Source: Cloeon dipterum (taxonomy: Eukaryota > Arthropoda > Insecta > Ephemeroptera > Baetidae). From it: a stretch of DNA of 64,000 nt. Location: contig NC_088788.1 in assembly GCF_949628265.1 (NCBI RefSeq), forward strand, positions 9,176,001 through 9,240,000, read 5' to 3'. The notes beneath the pieces are model-generated. The model worked only from the letters and a program-made list of their open reading frames with translations. It was not told the DNA's origin and did not search any database. A program made the position numbers and the translations under genes. Shown in pieces: positions 37,369 through 49,834 of this stretch. Each line of letters opens with the position of its first letter. Positions within the stretch are counted from its first letter, which is position 1.

Positions 37369-38180
37369 TCATCTTATTAGGACGTACGGATGTAATAGAA
37401 ATAAAATAATTGTGCCGTTTAGCTTTTGATAATGAGTTTAGCAGAAGTTTGACGAGAAGGCAAGGATTCGCACACAATAAAGATGTGCTTGCTTCACAGT
37501 CTTTATATCTCCTTTATTTGGACATGTTTTGGTCGGATGACTTCAATTTTGAAAATCTGGGCTCAAGAAAAAATTAGGGCCAGTGAATGAAAAATGCACA
37601 TCTTTTTACTTCACACGACCAAGGATTCAATCATTTTTATTGATTAGTTTGGCTCAAGGGTTTAAAGGTAAAATGTGGCACATTGTAGCATTAAGCTGTG
37701 GTTAAGTTCTCGGCTGGGTCCCTGCATTCTGCAAACCGTGTAGCCCGAAGAGTCGATATGCCTATAGGAACAGCACGGAAAATAGGTTTTTTATTTGTTT
37801 TTTGAGCAGCTGGAATATTTTTGCAAAGGAAAATAAAACCGAAAAGAGGCTTTTGGTTTAATGTTACTCTCGATCTGGTTTCGAGGGATTGGCGGTCATT
37901 TGAAGTTAAATCATTAATTGTCCGCAGGAATAAATTGGATACTTGAAGAGCACCAAAATAACTCAATATTATCAAACGAAAATGAATATTAAAACCTACC
38001 AGTTTGGTCAGTCTGATGTCATTCTCCTATCTGGCCCGTGTATTAGTTCACCGGTTGGTCGGTGGGGGTGTGCGTGGGCGTGGAGGTGTAGGTGGGCGAG
38101 GTGGGCGAGGTGGCGATGACGGTTCTGGCCGTGGAAGGGGCCTGTGGAAATCTCAAGCTTAAAAATTATGTTTATTCCAA
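37369..38180 (+). repeat. Y block, unit 3 (deleted form)
   Basis: Lacks the segment equivalent to about 22383-23130. The GGT-rich array is about 38055-38140. Confidence 0.55.
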
Positions 38181-38494
38181 TTCACCAGTTGCATAAACCC
38201 TAAGTGTCCGAAGCTGCGGACAGATGGCGCTACCGTAGACTTTCGCTTTTAAGGCACTTCCGCTGCGATTTCAGACTCAATCTAGCTACTATGTTTTCTT
38301 CAATCAATTTGCTGTTTTACATGCTGATAACCAAAACCGGTTCAGCCATTCGCCGCGGAAAAGCATATTTAAATAAGAATGCACAGCAGCTATATTGAGT
38401 CTGAAGTCGCAGCGGAAGTGCCTAAAAAGTGAAAGTCTACGGTGGCGCAATCTGTTTGCGGCTTCGAACACTTAGGGTTTATGCAACTGGTGAA
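38181..38494. mobile_element. MITE2 copy 3, internally deleted
   Basis: Inverted ends kept, about 90 bases missing inside. Confidence 0.7.
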
Positions 38495-39449
38495 TTTGTG
38501 CGGAACAAAATGGATACTTTTCTGTCGGTAAAATTCCCAATTTCTATTTGACATGGAAATTAATTTAATATTTTTTGCTAATTCAGGAGCATCTTCAAAT
38601 AAATAAAAAAAAATCCCAGAGTCCAGTCCCCATAGTGTTGCTTTAAATTCAATTCATTTATTTGACTTGAAATTGAATTGGAGGGGAAAAGGTAAATATC
38701 AAAATGCATGCTTACGTCGTATTACACACGTCAGGCATGTTGCTGGTGGCCTAAAAATAGAAAAAATAAACAAAATGAATCTCTGAACTCTCTGCTCATT
38801 GATGAATACGTATATTGTTAAATAATTTGTCTGTGGGGCTATGAAAATAAGAAGGGAAATGATGGACCATTTTAACTGTTCGATACACGGTTTTAGACTT
38901 TATTTAATTCCAATTAAAACGTTGCATTTTCCCGATGTTATCACTCGCAGAAAATTTTTCAATGTATCAAAATGCTGCTCTCAAATTTATAATGCAACTT
39001 TGAGTCTCACAGTGAGTACGAGAAGCGACCGATCGCTTTTGATACTCACTGTGATGACTAAATCGCTCGCTCGCTTTTCAGTCTCAATCTAAGAGCGAGC
39101 GCACATCTCTTTTATGTACTCACATATTGAATAGACTTTATTAAAAATGTCATTTTTTACAATCAGTAATGCTCGAAAAAAAGCACGAAAATGTAAAAAA
39201 GCTCACAATTTTAAATATAGAAATTGTTCTGGATCATTTATCCTTTACTGGGAGAGACGCAATAAAAAGTTCTTCCAAATTTTCACTCAAACAACTTAAT
39301 TTTGTGCATGCCACGCATTTAAATAAATATTATGAATATTTTGTGGAAATGCATTTTTAGCGTTTTAAAGGAGATGCATTTAGATAAAATATCAGTTATA
39401 TTCTTCTGGCTGCGAGAAATTTAAATTAAAACCACCCAACTATTTTCTT
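38495..39449 (+). repeat. Z block, unit 3
   Basis: As 11515-12477; the short frame is interrupted near 39360. Confidence 0.5.
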
Positions 39450-40020
39450 GACCGCCGAGAAGAGTTAATTCTAGAAAGGATATTGAACTGTGAAATGCAA
39501 CATTTTACAATTAACTTGAATAGGTTGAATTGTACAGATTAAATTTGACATTCGTTATCAACAATAATTTATGATAAATGAATAAATGACGAACTAAAAG
39601 TTTTAACTTTAGATATTCACCCTGAGACTGGGTTCAAATAATTTGTGTTAAACACACGCACGCTGAAGGCGGCCTTCTTTACGGCTTTACTTAACTAAGC
39701 AGAAAGTGTGTGCAACAACTGGAAATTAATTTAAAAATTATTCAGTATATGCAATTAAATAGAAACGAATAAATATAAATGCTCTGCAAAAAATGAGGTC
39801 GATATATTTACCTGCAAAGCTTCCTGATCTTCGCTTTGGATAGAGTTGAGCGAGAGATGTTTCGTCGTGTGTGTGCTCGACCGGTACTGAGCACAAATTG
39901 AAAGTGCCCCTGCCCACGATACCTGCTGCAGCAAACAGAGTAGGATTAAGTTAGGGGTGCGCCACATAGCCGAGAGAGGGGGAAAAATTCCCGTCTGTAA
40001 AAATGGCAGTGTCCAGTAGG
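39450..40020 (+). mobile_element. E15 element, copy 3, right end lost
   Basis: Starts with GACCGCCGAGAAGAG. The match stops at GTGTCCAGT (about 40017), where the duplication units end and scrambled sequence begins. Confidence 0.6.
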
Positions 40021-40052
40021 ACATATACATTTTATTCAGCAGCAGTGCAGAT

Positions 40053-40445
40053 TTAAAGATCGTCTTTGACAAATTTTCTAAGCACACCAAACGATTCTTG
40101 AAGTTCGAATTAGGTGAAATGGACCTTTTTTCCGACCAAAAAGTTGAACTTGACGTGCGTAGCACAAGAACCTTTTATCCCGCCAAAAAATGCGATCCTA
40201 TATATGTGAGAAGAGCGCATGCGTCACAGCTGGTTTGAGCACTTGCAGAGCGACCGTGCCTGTACGAATGACTTCTTTGTCAGATCCAGCCAGCTCTGAT
40301 GCATGCGCACTTCTTGCATTCATATTGTTTTGGCGGGAAAAAAGTTCGCGCTTACGTGTTGGTCAGAAAAAATATCTACTTTACCTAATTCGACCCTCAA
40401 GAATCGATTGGTGTGCTCAGAAACTTCGTCAAAGACGGTCTTTAA
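40053..40445. mobile_element. MITE1, 393 bp, TTAA-bounded
   Basis: Inverted ends TTAAAGATCGTCTTTGAC and GTCAAAGACGGTCTTTAA, with related sequence extending about 85 bases inward. TTAA lies at both borders, the target choice of piggyBac-type elements. A solo end is at 4787. No transposase. Confidence 0.75.
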
Positions 40446-40449
40446 ACTA

Positions 40450-40672
40450 AAAATTTATTGACTGTGAGGTTTCCAAGTGAACAATCACAGTCGATCGACT
40501 GTGAGGTTTCCTAGTGACCACGCACTAGGAAACCTAGGAAGCTGGCAACTCTGGTTGGAAATATTATTTAAAAATATAGGAAAAACGATAATTAAGATTA
40601 TTACGATATTTAAACGTATTAGACAACAAAGGCAATCTTAATCAATTCAAAATAAAATTATAAAAATTTATT
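40450..40672. repeat. Short inverted and direct repeats
   Basis: Contains two GACTGTGAGGTTTCC segments, then GGTTTCCTAGTG paired with CACTAGGAAACC. The rest is AT-rich with no gene. Confidence 0.5.
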
Positions 40673-41591
40673 TAGGGATGTGCAAAAATAGTCGATTTAG
40701 CAGAGAAATAATCGATTATTACAGTCTGAAATTTAGAGGCGAATAATTGGTTTTATGATCGGTTTCTAGGCAAATAATCTATCAAATAATTGGTTTCATA
40801 TATTATGTTCCTAAAGGCAAAAAAGTTAAAGTAGAACTTAACAGTCCCCTAAAGATTAAAAATATTTTTATTTAAAAAAACGCTATTATTCAAGAATACT
40901 CGGTGTATTTCAAATAACTGAAATGGCCCCCCCCCCATTTCAGTCAGGCAGTTTTCCTATTTTTTCAAAATCAGACAATAATCGCTTTTTAAAGTGGAAT
41001 GATACTGGGCAACAATTAAAAATGATTTAAATTGTTGGATGCCTTAAACAATTGATCGATAAACAATTTGTTCAACAATTTGCAATAATAAAAAAGGACC
41101 TTCCTATATACAGTAAAAATTCAAATTTTGCCGATTTCTCCAAAATTTACATTGCTTGAACATATTTTCTTGGCATATTCCAATTCCTCTCGTCGAGATC
41201 TGTCCAACGGTGTATGCCACTAATTGGGGAAACTCTTGGTTTTGAAATTAAATCGGATTTCAAGTAAGGATACAGCCCTTTCCATTTGAAAAGCACCGTA
41301 ACTTTCAAGCCAATTTTATCAAAAAATTACATTGCTCCTTAGGTCAATTTAGGCTTTAACTGAATCCTAAGGGATGAGTTTATGCATTGGCAACACGCAT
41401 TTTCCAGGCTTTTCCAGTATCATTCCTCTTTAAATGGGTGATAATAAAAAAATAGTCGGTTTGGATGAAATAATCGAAAAAAATCGATTTTGAAAATCGG
41501 TCAAAATGCTTAACAATTGATGATTCGTACTCATTTGATAGTCTGATAAACGCAAAAAAATAATCGATTATCGGGTTTGAGAACAACCCTA
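40673..41591. mobile_element. Decayed hAT-like element
   Basis: Begins TAGGGATGTGCAAAAATAG and ends near CCCTA with many ATCGATTA motifs, like 44219-45882. A section at about 40990-41440 is related to 49090-49530. Target duplication and transposase were not seen. Confidence 0.5.
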
Positions 41592-41869
41592 GTTATGTTC
41601 CGCCCGGCGAATCGGAACACTCGCCGCCAATTTTTAGTGCAGTAAGAAACAAGCACTAATTAAAATTCTTCTATCTAGCATAGTTTTCGAATAACAGAGC
41701 TGCAAAGATTTTTCAAGTGTCCACGGCGCTTAAAAAGTCACTGCCGGCTAAAGCATACGCATTACCGAGCAGTTCACGAGACATAATTCTAATTGTTACA
41801 ATAAGAGGATTCAGTTTATCCTACACCGGTAATAAAATTTTGCATCCAAATCTTAAACTGATAAAAGCG
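41592..41869. other. Unassigned short stretch
   Basis: Nothing recognised; no frame of note. Confidence 0.3.
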
Positions 41870-42560
41870 TAGCAGTTTTTCCTAAAAATTATAACTTAAA
41901 CAAAATCCCTGTCAGGATAAGAGCTGCATTAATTAATAAGTTTTCGTTTAATTTAACATGGATTTCGGAAGGGTTAGCAATACCGACTGTTGATTATTGT
42001 TTTTGAGAAAAATGATGACCGGATAACGAAAAGAGTTCAAATGTTCGAATCATCCATTTTTAAGCTTTAAAAAACTCGGTCAACACCTTGATGCATTGTA
42101 TGTGGTCGCGAAGGTTTCAGGCCGCACACAACCGCTTTCTAAAATTCCACACCCCTTCGTTTTTGTACATTAGAAGAAAAATAATCACAGAAAAAATCAA
42201 TGCATATTTTGATATGTTTGTTTGACGAGAGAGATTTTAGCAGAGCATAACATTAAAAAGAAATGCGCCACCTCGATCCGAAAAAAAGGTGAGAGATATC
42301 AATTTCAGGCAAATCTAAAAAAGTAGCATTTATAGGCTGGTCCTTTTCTGGACGATTGTGAACTTCCTCTAATGAGGATCTTTGTTTGAACGGAGGTCTT
42401 AACTTTTTTACGCATCAAATTTTTTACATTGGATTTTTTAACTGCTCATATTTTTTAACGAGTTGCGGAGAGGAAAAAATTTTGAAAAATGAATTATATA
42501 AAATCCAACACGATACAGTCCCAATCTGTTGGGAAACGTTTTGGCCTATTAATTACTGAC
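41870..42560 (+). mobile_element. B element, short form, fourth copy (degraded start)
   Basis: The left terminus has decayed (AAAAGCGTAGCAG), but the following sequence matches 2220-3015 with deletions in the former open frame. Confidence 0.55.
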
Positions 42561-43420
42561 CTGAGAGGTTCCATGACGAGGCACCCGTAGTTCATCGTGC
42601 AAAATTTTCGCTGCCCGGGCAGGATTGTTCCCTAGTGACGCAACCCGGACCCACTTTTACCCGCTTTTTTTAATCATCTCATTGCTTGAGCGCTCCTGGA
42701 CCCGATATTCAGGGCCCGAGTGCGCCAGCCCACGGGGCCAAAATGAAACACAATTAAAATTTTCTTTTCAGAGCATTTTAATATCAGCAGTATTTTTTTG
42801 CATTTTAAAATTAATATGTATTCTGCAAAGAAAATAAAAATCTGACTGTCGAAGAAATTTTTTACACTCCGATCCTCGCAACAGTACATTTTTAAATCCT
42901 CATTTTCTGCCTCAATTTTTAAAAATTTATTTTTCACAATTTTTTGAACTCGAGGTTATAGAAAATCATTAAAATCAGGTGCAAAAGTTGCCTACAAGAA
43001 ACTGGTTTAAAAAAAGAAACGTTTTTAACCAATACACTGCATTTTCTTTTAAATACGAGGTTCCCCCACGGTGCCAACTCAGCCCTTTTTGCTCTCTGAT
43101 TGATAAAAAAAATTTGCAGTAAGTTGCAATGCATTGAAATTTGCTCTGAGAGCGTCTGAGAATGAGGTTTGAGTTCTTTTCTGGTTTGCTCCTTTCCAGC
43201 ATGCGAGATTTGGCTTCACGGGGCGAATGTCTAGCGTTTAAAAAATAGTCCTCGGTGCGGAGGCAAGTAGTGGCCCTTTAGTGGGCTGGTTCCCTGTGCG
43301 GCCTGGTGCGCCCATGTTATCCGTTCGCGGTGTTATTGGCACCCGGGTTTCAGCATTCGTACCAGTGCAGTGCGCGCCCTTCCCGATCCTCGGATAGAGA
43401 TAAAAAAATGAGCTCCTTAT
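42561..43420 (+). mobile_element. C element left arm plus R repeat, truncated
   Basis: The left arm of C continues to about 42910, then jumps to sequence equivalent to 16870-17350 (R repeat). No right arm is found. Confidence 0.5.
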
Positions 43421-43969
43421 TTCATTGCTTTAGTATAGGCTTTGATTTGCATTATTCTGCTCGCTTCAATAGTACTCATGTTGCATTTTTTTACTTTTTT
43501 GGCCCACTTTTAAACTTTAATTTGCTGTGTTGCGTACGTCAAGTTTGGCGGCGCTTGCTCGCCACCGGCAGAAGTGCTCTCGGGGATCGTGCCGCTGCTC
43601 TTCAACGTGCTTGTTTATATTAATATTAGAATCGCAACTCAGTAATAAACATGAAACTATACTAAGAACGCTCATTTCTGACCAAATATTTTAATTAACT
43701 TGCCTTGTTGAGATGAGTTGAACGGTTTTTTTATTTTTGTTCTAGGACCACCCTGAGCGCAAAGTTGAGATTCACTCAAAATTCCCCGATTTTGACTTTT
43801 AAACGCTCGCAAAACCCGCAAAAATTAGAAAGTCGGAGTTTTCTCGACTGTTTTACTTGTCGGTCATTTAGGGCAAAGTTTGCCCAAAAAAAAACTTTCG
43901 TCATAATCTATCGACCACTGGACAAAATTTGTTGCTTTGAGAGCTCTATATTGAATAAAATGCGTTTCG
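43421..43969. repeat. Mixed repeat fragments
   Basis: 43540-43710 matches about 28995-29150 (GCTCGCCACCGGCA...). The remainder is unassigned and non-coding. Confidence 0.4.
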
Positions 43970-46020
43970 CTTTATGCGTCAGAGCTGATCGTCAATCCTT
44001 CTTTTTCTTTTGTCGCACTTAATAGAAAATAAACGAGAACCTGCAAGAGGTAGCTGTGCCACCTGCCAATGGAGAGGAATGCGGAAGCGAGAGAATCTCT
44101 GCAGAGTTCAAAGAATTCCTTTTAAAGAAATGTAATCAACCTAACAATGTGGAAATGCGCAGGAAGGGTAAAGCATTAGGGTTAAGTCCCAAGGGAGGCT
44201 CTTTTACAGAGAAATGACTTGGGATGTGCAAAACCGATTATCGATTCATTTTTCTTTTTCCTCTATGATGTCGGCACTGTCAAATGAGTACGAATCATCA
44301 ATTTTTAAGCATTTTGACAGATTCTAGAAATCGATTATTAGGGATGTGCAAAAACGATTATCGAATCATTTTTCTTTTTCCTCTATGATGTCGGCACTGT
44401 CAAATGAGTACGAATCATCAATTTTTAAGCATTTTGACAGATTTTAGAAATCGATTATTTTCGATTATTTCATCCCAACCGACTATTTTTCGATTATTTC
44501 CCATAAAAAAGCGATTATTGTCTGATTTCTTAAAAAGGGGTTGTTTTCCACTATATTTTGTCGAAAACCACGCAATCCGCGAACGTGCAACAGTGTTTTA
44601 AGCATCAGAGAGGTTGCCAAAGCCAATTTTTTAAAGGAATCTTAAAAAACAGATAATTTTTAAACAATGAATCATTTAAATATGCAGTAGTTATTGCTTC
44701 TATAGCTCTCAAATTTTAAAATTGATGGGTTTTTTTATCTTTTAACAGTAATGTACGTGAGCAATGATTGATTTGCAATGTAATCAGTATGTAATGTGAT
44801 GAATATCTCAATTTCAGAGCACCAAATGTAGCGAAACACGGACACTCACTTGCGACACAAATATATAACGAAATGTTTACACTATGTTTCTTCTATTTAT
44901 TGTTATTATAATATTTTGTCGGACAGAAATGGAGAAGCTTCGATTTTTGTACCGCTGTGTAATACCATCAATAAAAGAAATAAAAAAAATTAAATTAAAA
45001 TTAAATAATTTGTAAGGATTGCATGAGGTAACCAGTTGCAGAAAGTTGTTGTTACTTAAAGTATAGCTCTACAGCAAGAACAAATTATTTTTAAATTTAC
45101 CCGAAATTTTAGAAAAGCTTAAATTTTCCAAATTTGCGAGAGAATCGGCTATTAAGCTTGAATTTTAGTCATTTTGCCAGTCTAATAAATATCTTGATTT
45201 GAAATCATAATTCATTTCACCAGAAGAGAAATTTAGATCATAAATCACATACCAATAATTGGACAGATCGTGACGAAAGGGATCAAAATCAAGCGAAAAA
45301 CTCTGACAAACTTTATAATTTGTCAAGCAGTTAGGCAATATCTAAACTTTAATTGAATGATAGACCTCATTTCATTATTGCTCATTCTAGAAGTTGCTTA
45401 ATTCCAAAAACAATGAACAAAATGAACAACTTGCTAAAGCCAACAATAAATGCAAAAATATTTTTAATCTTCAGCGGACTGTTAATTATTGTAAGTTCCA
45501 TGTACTTCAACTTTTTCAGTCAAACAATTATTTTAAGTATTTTGACCTATCACTGCGACTTTAATTAAATTTTAACTGTCTAAAAATACTTGAACTCGAT
45601 CAAAACATTTTCCACAAGAGCTAATATTGATTAAAAGTTTTAAATTGTTTTCGGCAAAATGTTACACATTTTAATATCCTAAACGAACTTCTTTTGCTTT
45701 TCCAATAAAAAAATGTATCATAGAAAAATATATAATTTATCGCCTAAACAGGAACAGGAAACCACATATGAAACCGATTATTTGATAGATTATTTGACTT
45801 GACACGGATTATTTGCCTCTGAATTTCCGCCTATAATAATCGATTATTTCTTTGCCAAATCGACTATTTTTGCACATCCCTAGAAATGACAGTGAATTTC
45901 CCCGCAAAATCCTTTAACACGCATACAGATTGGGTCCTAAAAATCATGTACAGTCAAAAAATACAAAGGCAGCACTGTAAATTTTCGAGAAAATCGGCCT
46001 CAAACTTAGCATTGTTTTAA
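43970..46020 (+). repeat. X repeat, copy 2, split by insertion
   Basis: 43970-44218 and 45883-46020 together match 9528-9880. The gap is filled by the hAT-like element. Confidence 0.65.
44219..45882. mobile_element. hAT-like element with 8-bp target duplication
   Basis: Flanked by GAAATGAC on both sides (44211-44218 and 45883-45890). Termini TTGGGATGTGCAAAA and, inverted, TAGGGATGTGCAAAA. The left end is duplicated in tandem (44221-44340 repeated from 44341). No transposase frame, so non-autonomous. A piece of its left end recurs at 47594-47860. The uninterrupted X sequence at 9528-9880 confirms the insertion. Confidence 0.85.
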
Positions 46021-46544
46021 ATGGAGAATTTTCAACGGAATTGTGTAGTCACGATTTTCTCTGAAATTACGCATTCCCCCCCCCCCCCCAAAAAAAAGAC
46101 TGGCTTTCCGATAGATCTCGATGAGAGGATTCCAAATCATGTGAGAAAACATAGTGTAGCACTGAAAATTTCGGAGAAAATTGGCAGAAACAATCTGATT
46201 GGTCAGCGCCCAGCGCTGCTGGCCAACAGAGGGGGGCGTTTCACGCTGTCGCTTCTGGTTGCATTACAGAAGGTGGCCTGCGCGCAAATCAATTATCATT
46301 TTAATTCCGTTTTTATTATCAGAAAAATTTGAAATTTTCGCACATGGTAACCAATGAATCTGTCCTTGAAAATAATTAAAAAAATTATTTGTATCATACG
46401 CAGTCTCTGATAGCCATAAGGGTCCGAGTTTGCCTCTAAAAATCATTGAAATTATTAAAATGAAAAAATATTTTTTCTGAGATGATTCTTGAATAAATTA
46501 ACTTAATTTTGGGTATTTTGATTTTTTCCCAAAAAATTTTTTAG
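46021..46544. other. Unassigned, with C-run
   Basis: Contains a run of C followed by a run of A near 46076-46098. No repeat partner or gene recognised. A 103-codon frame crosses the homopolymers and is not convincing. Confidence 0.3.
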
Positions 46545-47180
46545 TGGGTAGGTGAGGAGGAGGCGGCGTCTTTGATGGCGTTATTGGGCGCTATCGCTTC
46601 TGGAGCCGCGGCTCGATGAGCATTGAGGCCAGGCAGCCGATCGCTATCAGGCTACGGTCCAGATCGGCCATCTCGTATCACATGATATGTAACAATCACG
46701 CATGTAAGGATAGTAGCAGTGCCTGGCACCTGGCAGTCCTCATAAATCCCGACCTTCGAAATCAGGATTCATTGCGAAAAAAAATGAAAGAAAGGAAAAA
46801 AATTCGCAAAGGGGCCCCAAAATTTTGTGCCACAATAATTTCTAAATTTTAATTGGCACATTGGTGTAGTGCTATATTTCCCGCGCATTCACTCCTTAAA
46901 ACGTATAGCACAAACGCCACTGGGTCTTCCGTGTGTCTCCACCGATTAATATAAGTTCTTAAAATTACGCAGAACTGTTCCTTTGTTATTTCAAAATAAA
47001 ATCAGGACAGAGTCAGAATTTGTTTGTTTTTGAAGTAAATCGATATCTTAAATTGGGTTCGTCATTTGTGATTCAAATCAATTTGCCCAATTTCGAAATA
47101 ATTAAATAACCCATTTAAAAATTGTGTTTCATGACATGTGCCAGGATTGCACGTTGCACTCTAAGGCGCTTACCGCCCTT
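46545..47180 (+). repeat. E-block fragment with gag 5' relic
   Basis: Matches about 20729-21395. The minus-strand ATG of the gag relic is at 46671. Several small deletions distinguish it from units 2 and 3. Confidence 0.55.
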
Positions 47181-48300
47181 ACGCAGGCCGCCCCTTGCCT
47201 ACTACCCCTTAGCCGAATTTTGTCCCTCATCTTCCCTAAAATTTAATCCAGCCAAAAAAAATTCAACAGCTCTAAAATTTTTTTCCACACATTAATATTT
47301 AAGTTTAATTATGTATGTGAATTTTGTTCTTTGTATAAATAAACGAACTTGTTTTCCATAAGCGAAGTATTTCATGAATGAAATATTTTCTGCCCCTCGC
47401 TGGGTGGCCAGGCAACGAAAAGTAGGCAAGCAAAATATGGGTTTTCTCACTGTCATTCTCTCTACAAAAGGTCTTTCGTGCGTGATAGACAGAAATGACA
47501 GACAAAGAAAGAAAAAAGGGTAAAAATCCGACGCTTAGGGGCTACCACAGCTACCAATATATCACCCTGCAACACAGATGTAGTTAATCCCAAGGGATGT
47601 GCAAAACCGATTATCGATTCATTTTTCTTTTTCCTCTATGATGTCGGCACTGTCAAATGAGTACGAATCATCAATTTTTAAGAATTTTGACAGATTTTAG
47701 AAATCGATTACTTTCGATTATTTCATCCCAACCGACTATTTTTCGATTATTTCCCATAAAAAAGCGATTATTGTCTGATTTCTTAAAAATGGGTTATTTT
47801 CCACTATATTTTGTCGAAAACCACGCAATCCGCGAACGTGCAAAAGTGTTTTAAGCATCAGAGAGGGGTTTTTCAGATATGGGTTTTTCTCACTGTCATT
47901 CTCTCTACAAAAGGTATTTCGTGCGTGATAGACAGCAATAACAGATAAAGAAAGAAAAGGGTAAAAATCCGACGTTTAGGGGATGTATACACAGCTTCCA
48001 ATATATCACCCTGCAACACAGAACTAGCTAATCCCTAATCCCAAAGTGGTCGTCGATCAAATTTAATTTCTGACATCCTCATACCGATTTAACGCGAGTA
48101 CGCTACTGAGTCGAAAAGCTTTTGTTATTGCAACAAGTCTTTTTCCCCAGCTTTACCTGGAATCAATGTAAGGGATTTTAACTAAATTTTCTTCTCAAAA
48201 TTTATATTTTTGCACTTTTAATCCCTGTTCATTTGTTCAAGGACCGGGAACGTAAGGAAAAAATGCGTATTGTTTGTGTCTATCTATTTTGGTTGGGAAT
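47181..48300 (+). repeat. B 3'-part fragment with local duplication
   Basis: Corresponds to about 1485-2165. The section around the GTGATAGACAG motif appears twice (about 47440-47585 and 47877-48040), with a hAT-like end fragment (47594-47860) between. The right terminus of B is not reached. Confidence 0.55.
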
Positions 48301-48595
48301 GTTAGACGGTTTGTTCCTGGCGCACGTACATATAGCTCAACAAACAAACTTAATAATTTAATTCCCTAGTTGCAAGAAAAGACCACGCAACAATAAATTC
48401 GAATAGTGAAAATTTAAATGTTAGTTAATCGATACGCAATTTCAGCAAATTCGGAAAATTCACAGCCACCAGGACGGTTTCCTGAATTTTCCCCTCGCGC
48501 CAATTTACTGTGCATGAGAGGACGATGCAATTCTCTCAAGACCCTCATTCCAGTAGTGGGGCGGGCAGAGAGGGACGATCGTGAAGATAGAAACT
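48301..48595. other. Unassigned stretch
   Basis: No repeat match noticed. A 61-codon frame at 48418-48603 is too short to call. Confidence 0.25.
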
Positions 48596-48603
48596 CCAGT
48601 TAG

Positions 48604-48996
48604 CAGGGTTCGCCAATTTTGCAATGCGCAAAAATGCACCACTGGTTTTTTGCGCAAAAAACCGGCTGGAAAAACCCACCAGTCTTGGGTTTTTCCGCAC
48701 TTTTCCGAATTTAACCCGAAAATAGTCAATTTTCGCTTGAAAAGAGTCTGAAATTTCAGAAAACGATGCAGAGAGTTAAAATTTTTAGTCTATTGGAGGA
48801 ACCAGTGGCTCTAATACTGATTTTGGTGATTTTGAAAAATCCCTATTTTTGGTCATCCATCATGAAAATTTTTTATTTTCCATAAGAATGCATGTGTTTC
48901 GGAAAAATGCGCAAAATTGCAGAAAAACCCGCAAAAAAACAGTTTTTTGCAATGCAGTGGGTTTTTCCGGAAAAATGCGGGTTTTTGCGAACCCTG
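48604..48996. mobile_element. hAT-like MITE, 393 bp, with target duplication
   Basis: CCAGTTAG is present on both sides (48596-48603 and 48997-49004). The ends are CAGGGTTCGC and its complement GCGAACCCTG. Many AAAAACCCGC-type subrepeats inside. Non-coding. Confidence 0.85.
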
Positions 48997-49004
48997 CCAG
49001 TTAG

Positions 49005-49614
49005 CCGCTCGCGGGAAGATAGCCGCTTTTTCAGCAATGCTGCCAACCTAAAATGCCTAACTCAAAAAGGGGGTCGTACGAATCAATTTAAAGTGGAATG
49101 ATAGTGGGCAACAATTGAAAATTATTTGTATTGTTGGATGCCATAAACAATTGATCGATAAACAATTTGTTCAACAATTTGCAATAATAAAAAAATGACC
49201 TTCCTACAATAAAAATTTAAATTTTGCCAATTTTCTCCAAAATTTTGAGTGCTCGAACATATTTTCTTGGCATATTCCGATTCCTCTTGTCGAGATCTAT
49301 CCAACGGTGTATGCCACTTATTGGGGAAACTCTTGATTTTGAAATAAAATTGGATTTCAAGTAAGGAGACAGCCATTACCATTTGAAAAGCACGCTAACT
49401 TTCCGGCCAATTTTCTCAAAAAATTACAGCGCTTCCTTGGTCAATTTAGGCTTTAACTGAATCCTAAGGATAAGGAACGAGTTTATGCATTGGCAACAAG
49501 CATTTTCCAGGCTTTTCCAGTATTATTCCTCTTTAAGGGCTAAAAATTCGAGGGGTTAGAAATTTTAGGTTGGCAGCATTGCTGAAAAAGCGGCTATCTT
49601 CTCGCGAGCGGCTA
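49005..49614. mobile_element. Inverted-repeat element about 200 bp upstream of the CIA30 gene
   Basis: Arms of about 55 bases (near 49003-49058 and 49560-49614) containing GCCGCTTTTTCAGCAATGCT and its complement enclose a segment related to 40990-41440. The arm motif also occurs singly in the E blocks (near 19600 and 34740). It is the last repeat before the gene region. Confidence 0.65.
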
Positions 49615-49834
49615 ACGCGAGTGGCCAACTTCACTTTCGTCAGAGAGGGCGTGCCGTATCCTTCTCTTGGTTGGCTGCAAATCAAAACAAACAACAAACA
49701 CGATTGAAAGCTATAGAACCGAGAGTTGAACTTTGAACTTGAACTCTGCTGCTCTAAAAGCTTGCAGTTTCTCATCTATTGACGTACTTATTTTCAAAAT
49801 ATCTTAAGTTTCTTCAGTGAAATTTCTCATCAGA

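Noticed and set aside
1..40020. Large tandem structure as satellite DNA or CRISPR-like array
   Set aside because: Units are kilobases long, made of distinct transposons with spliced exons; no short direct repeats with spacers.
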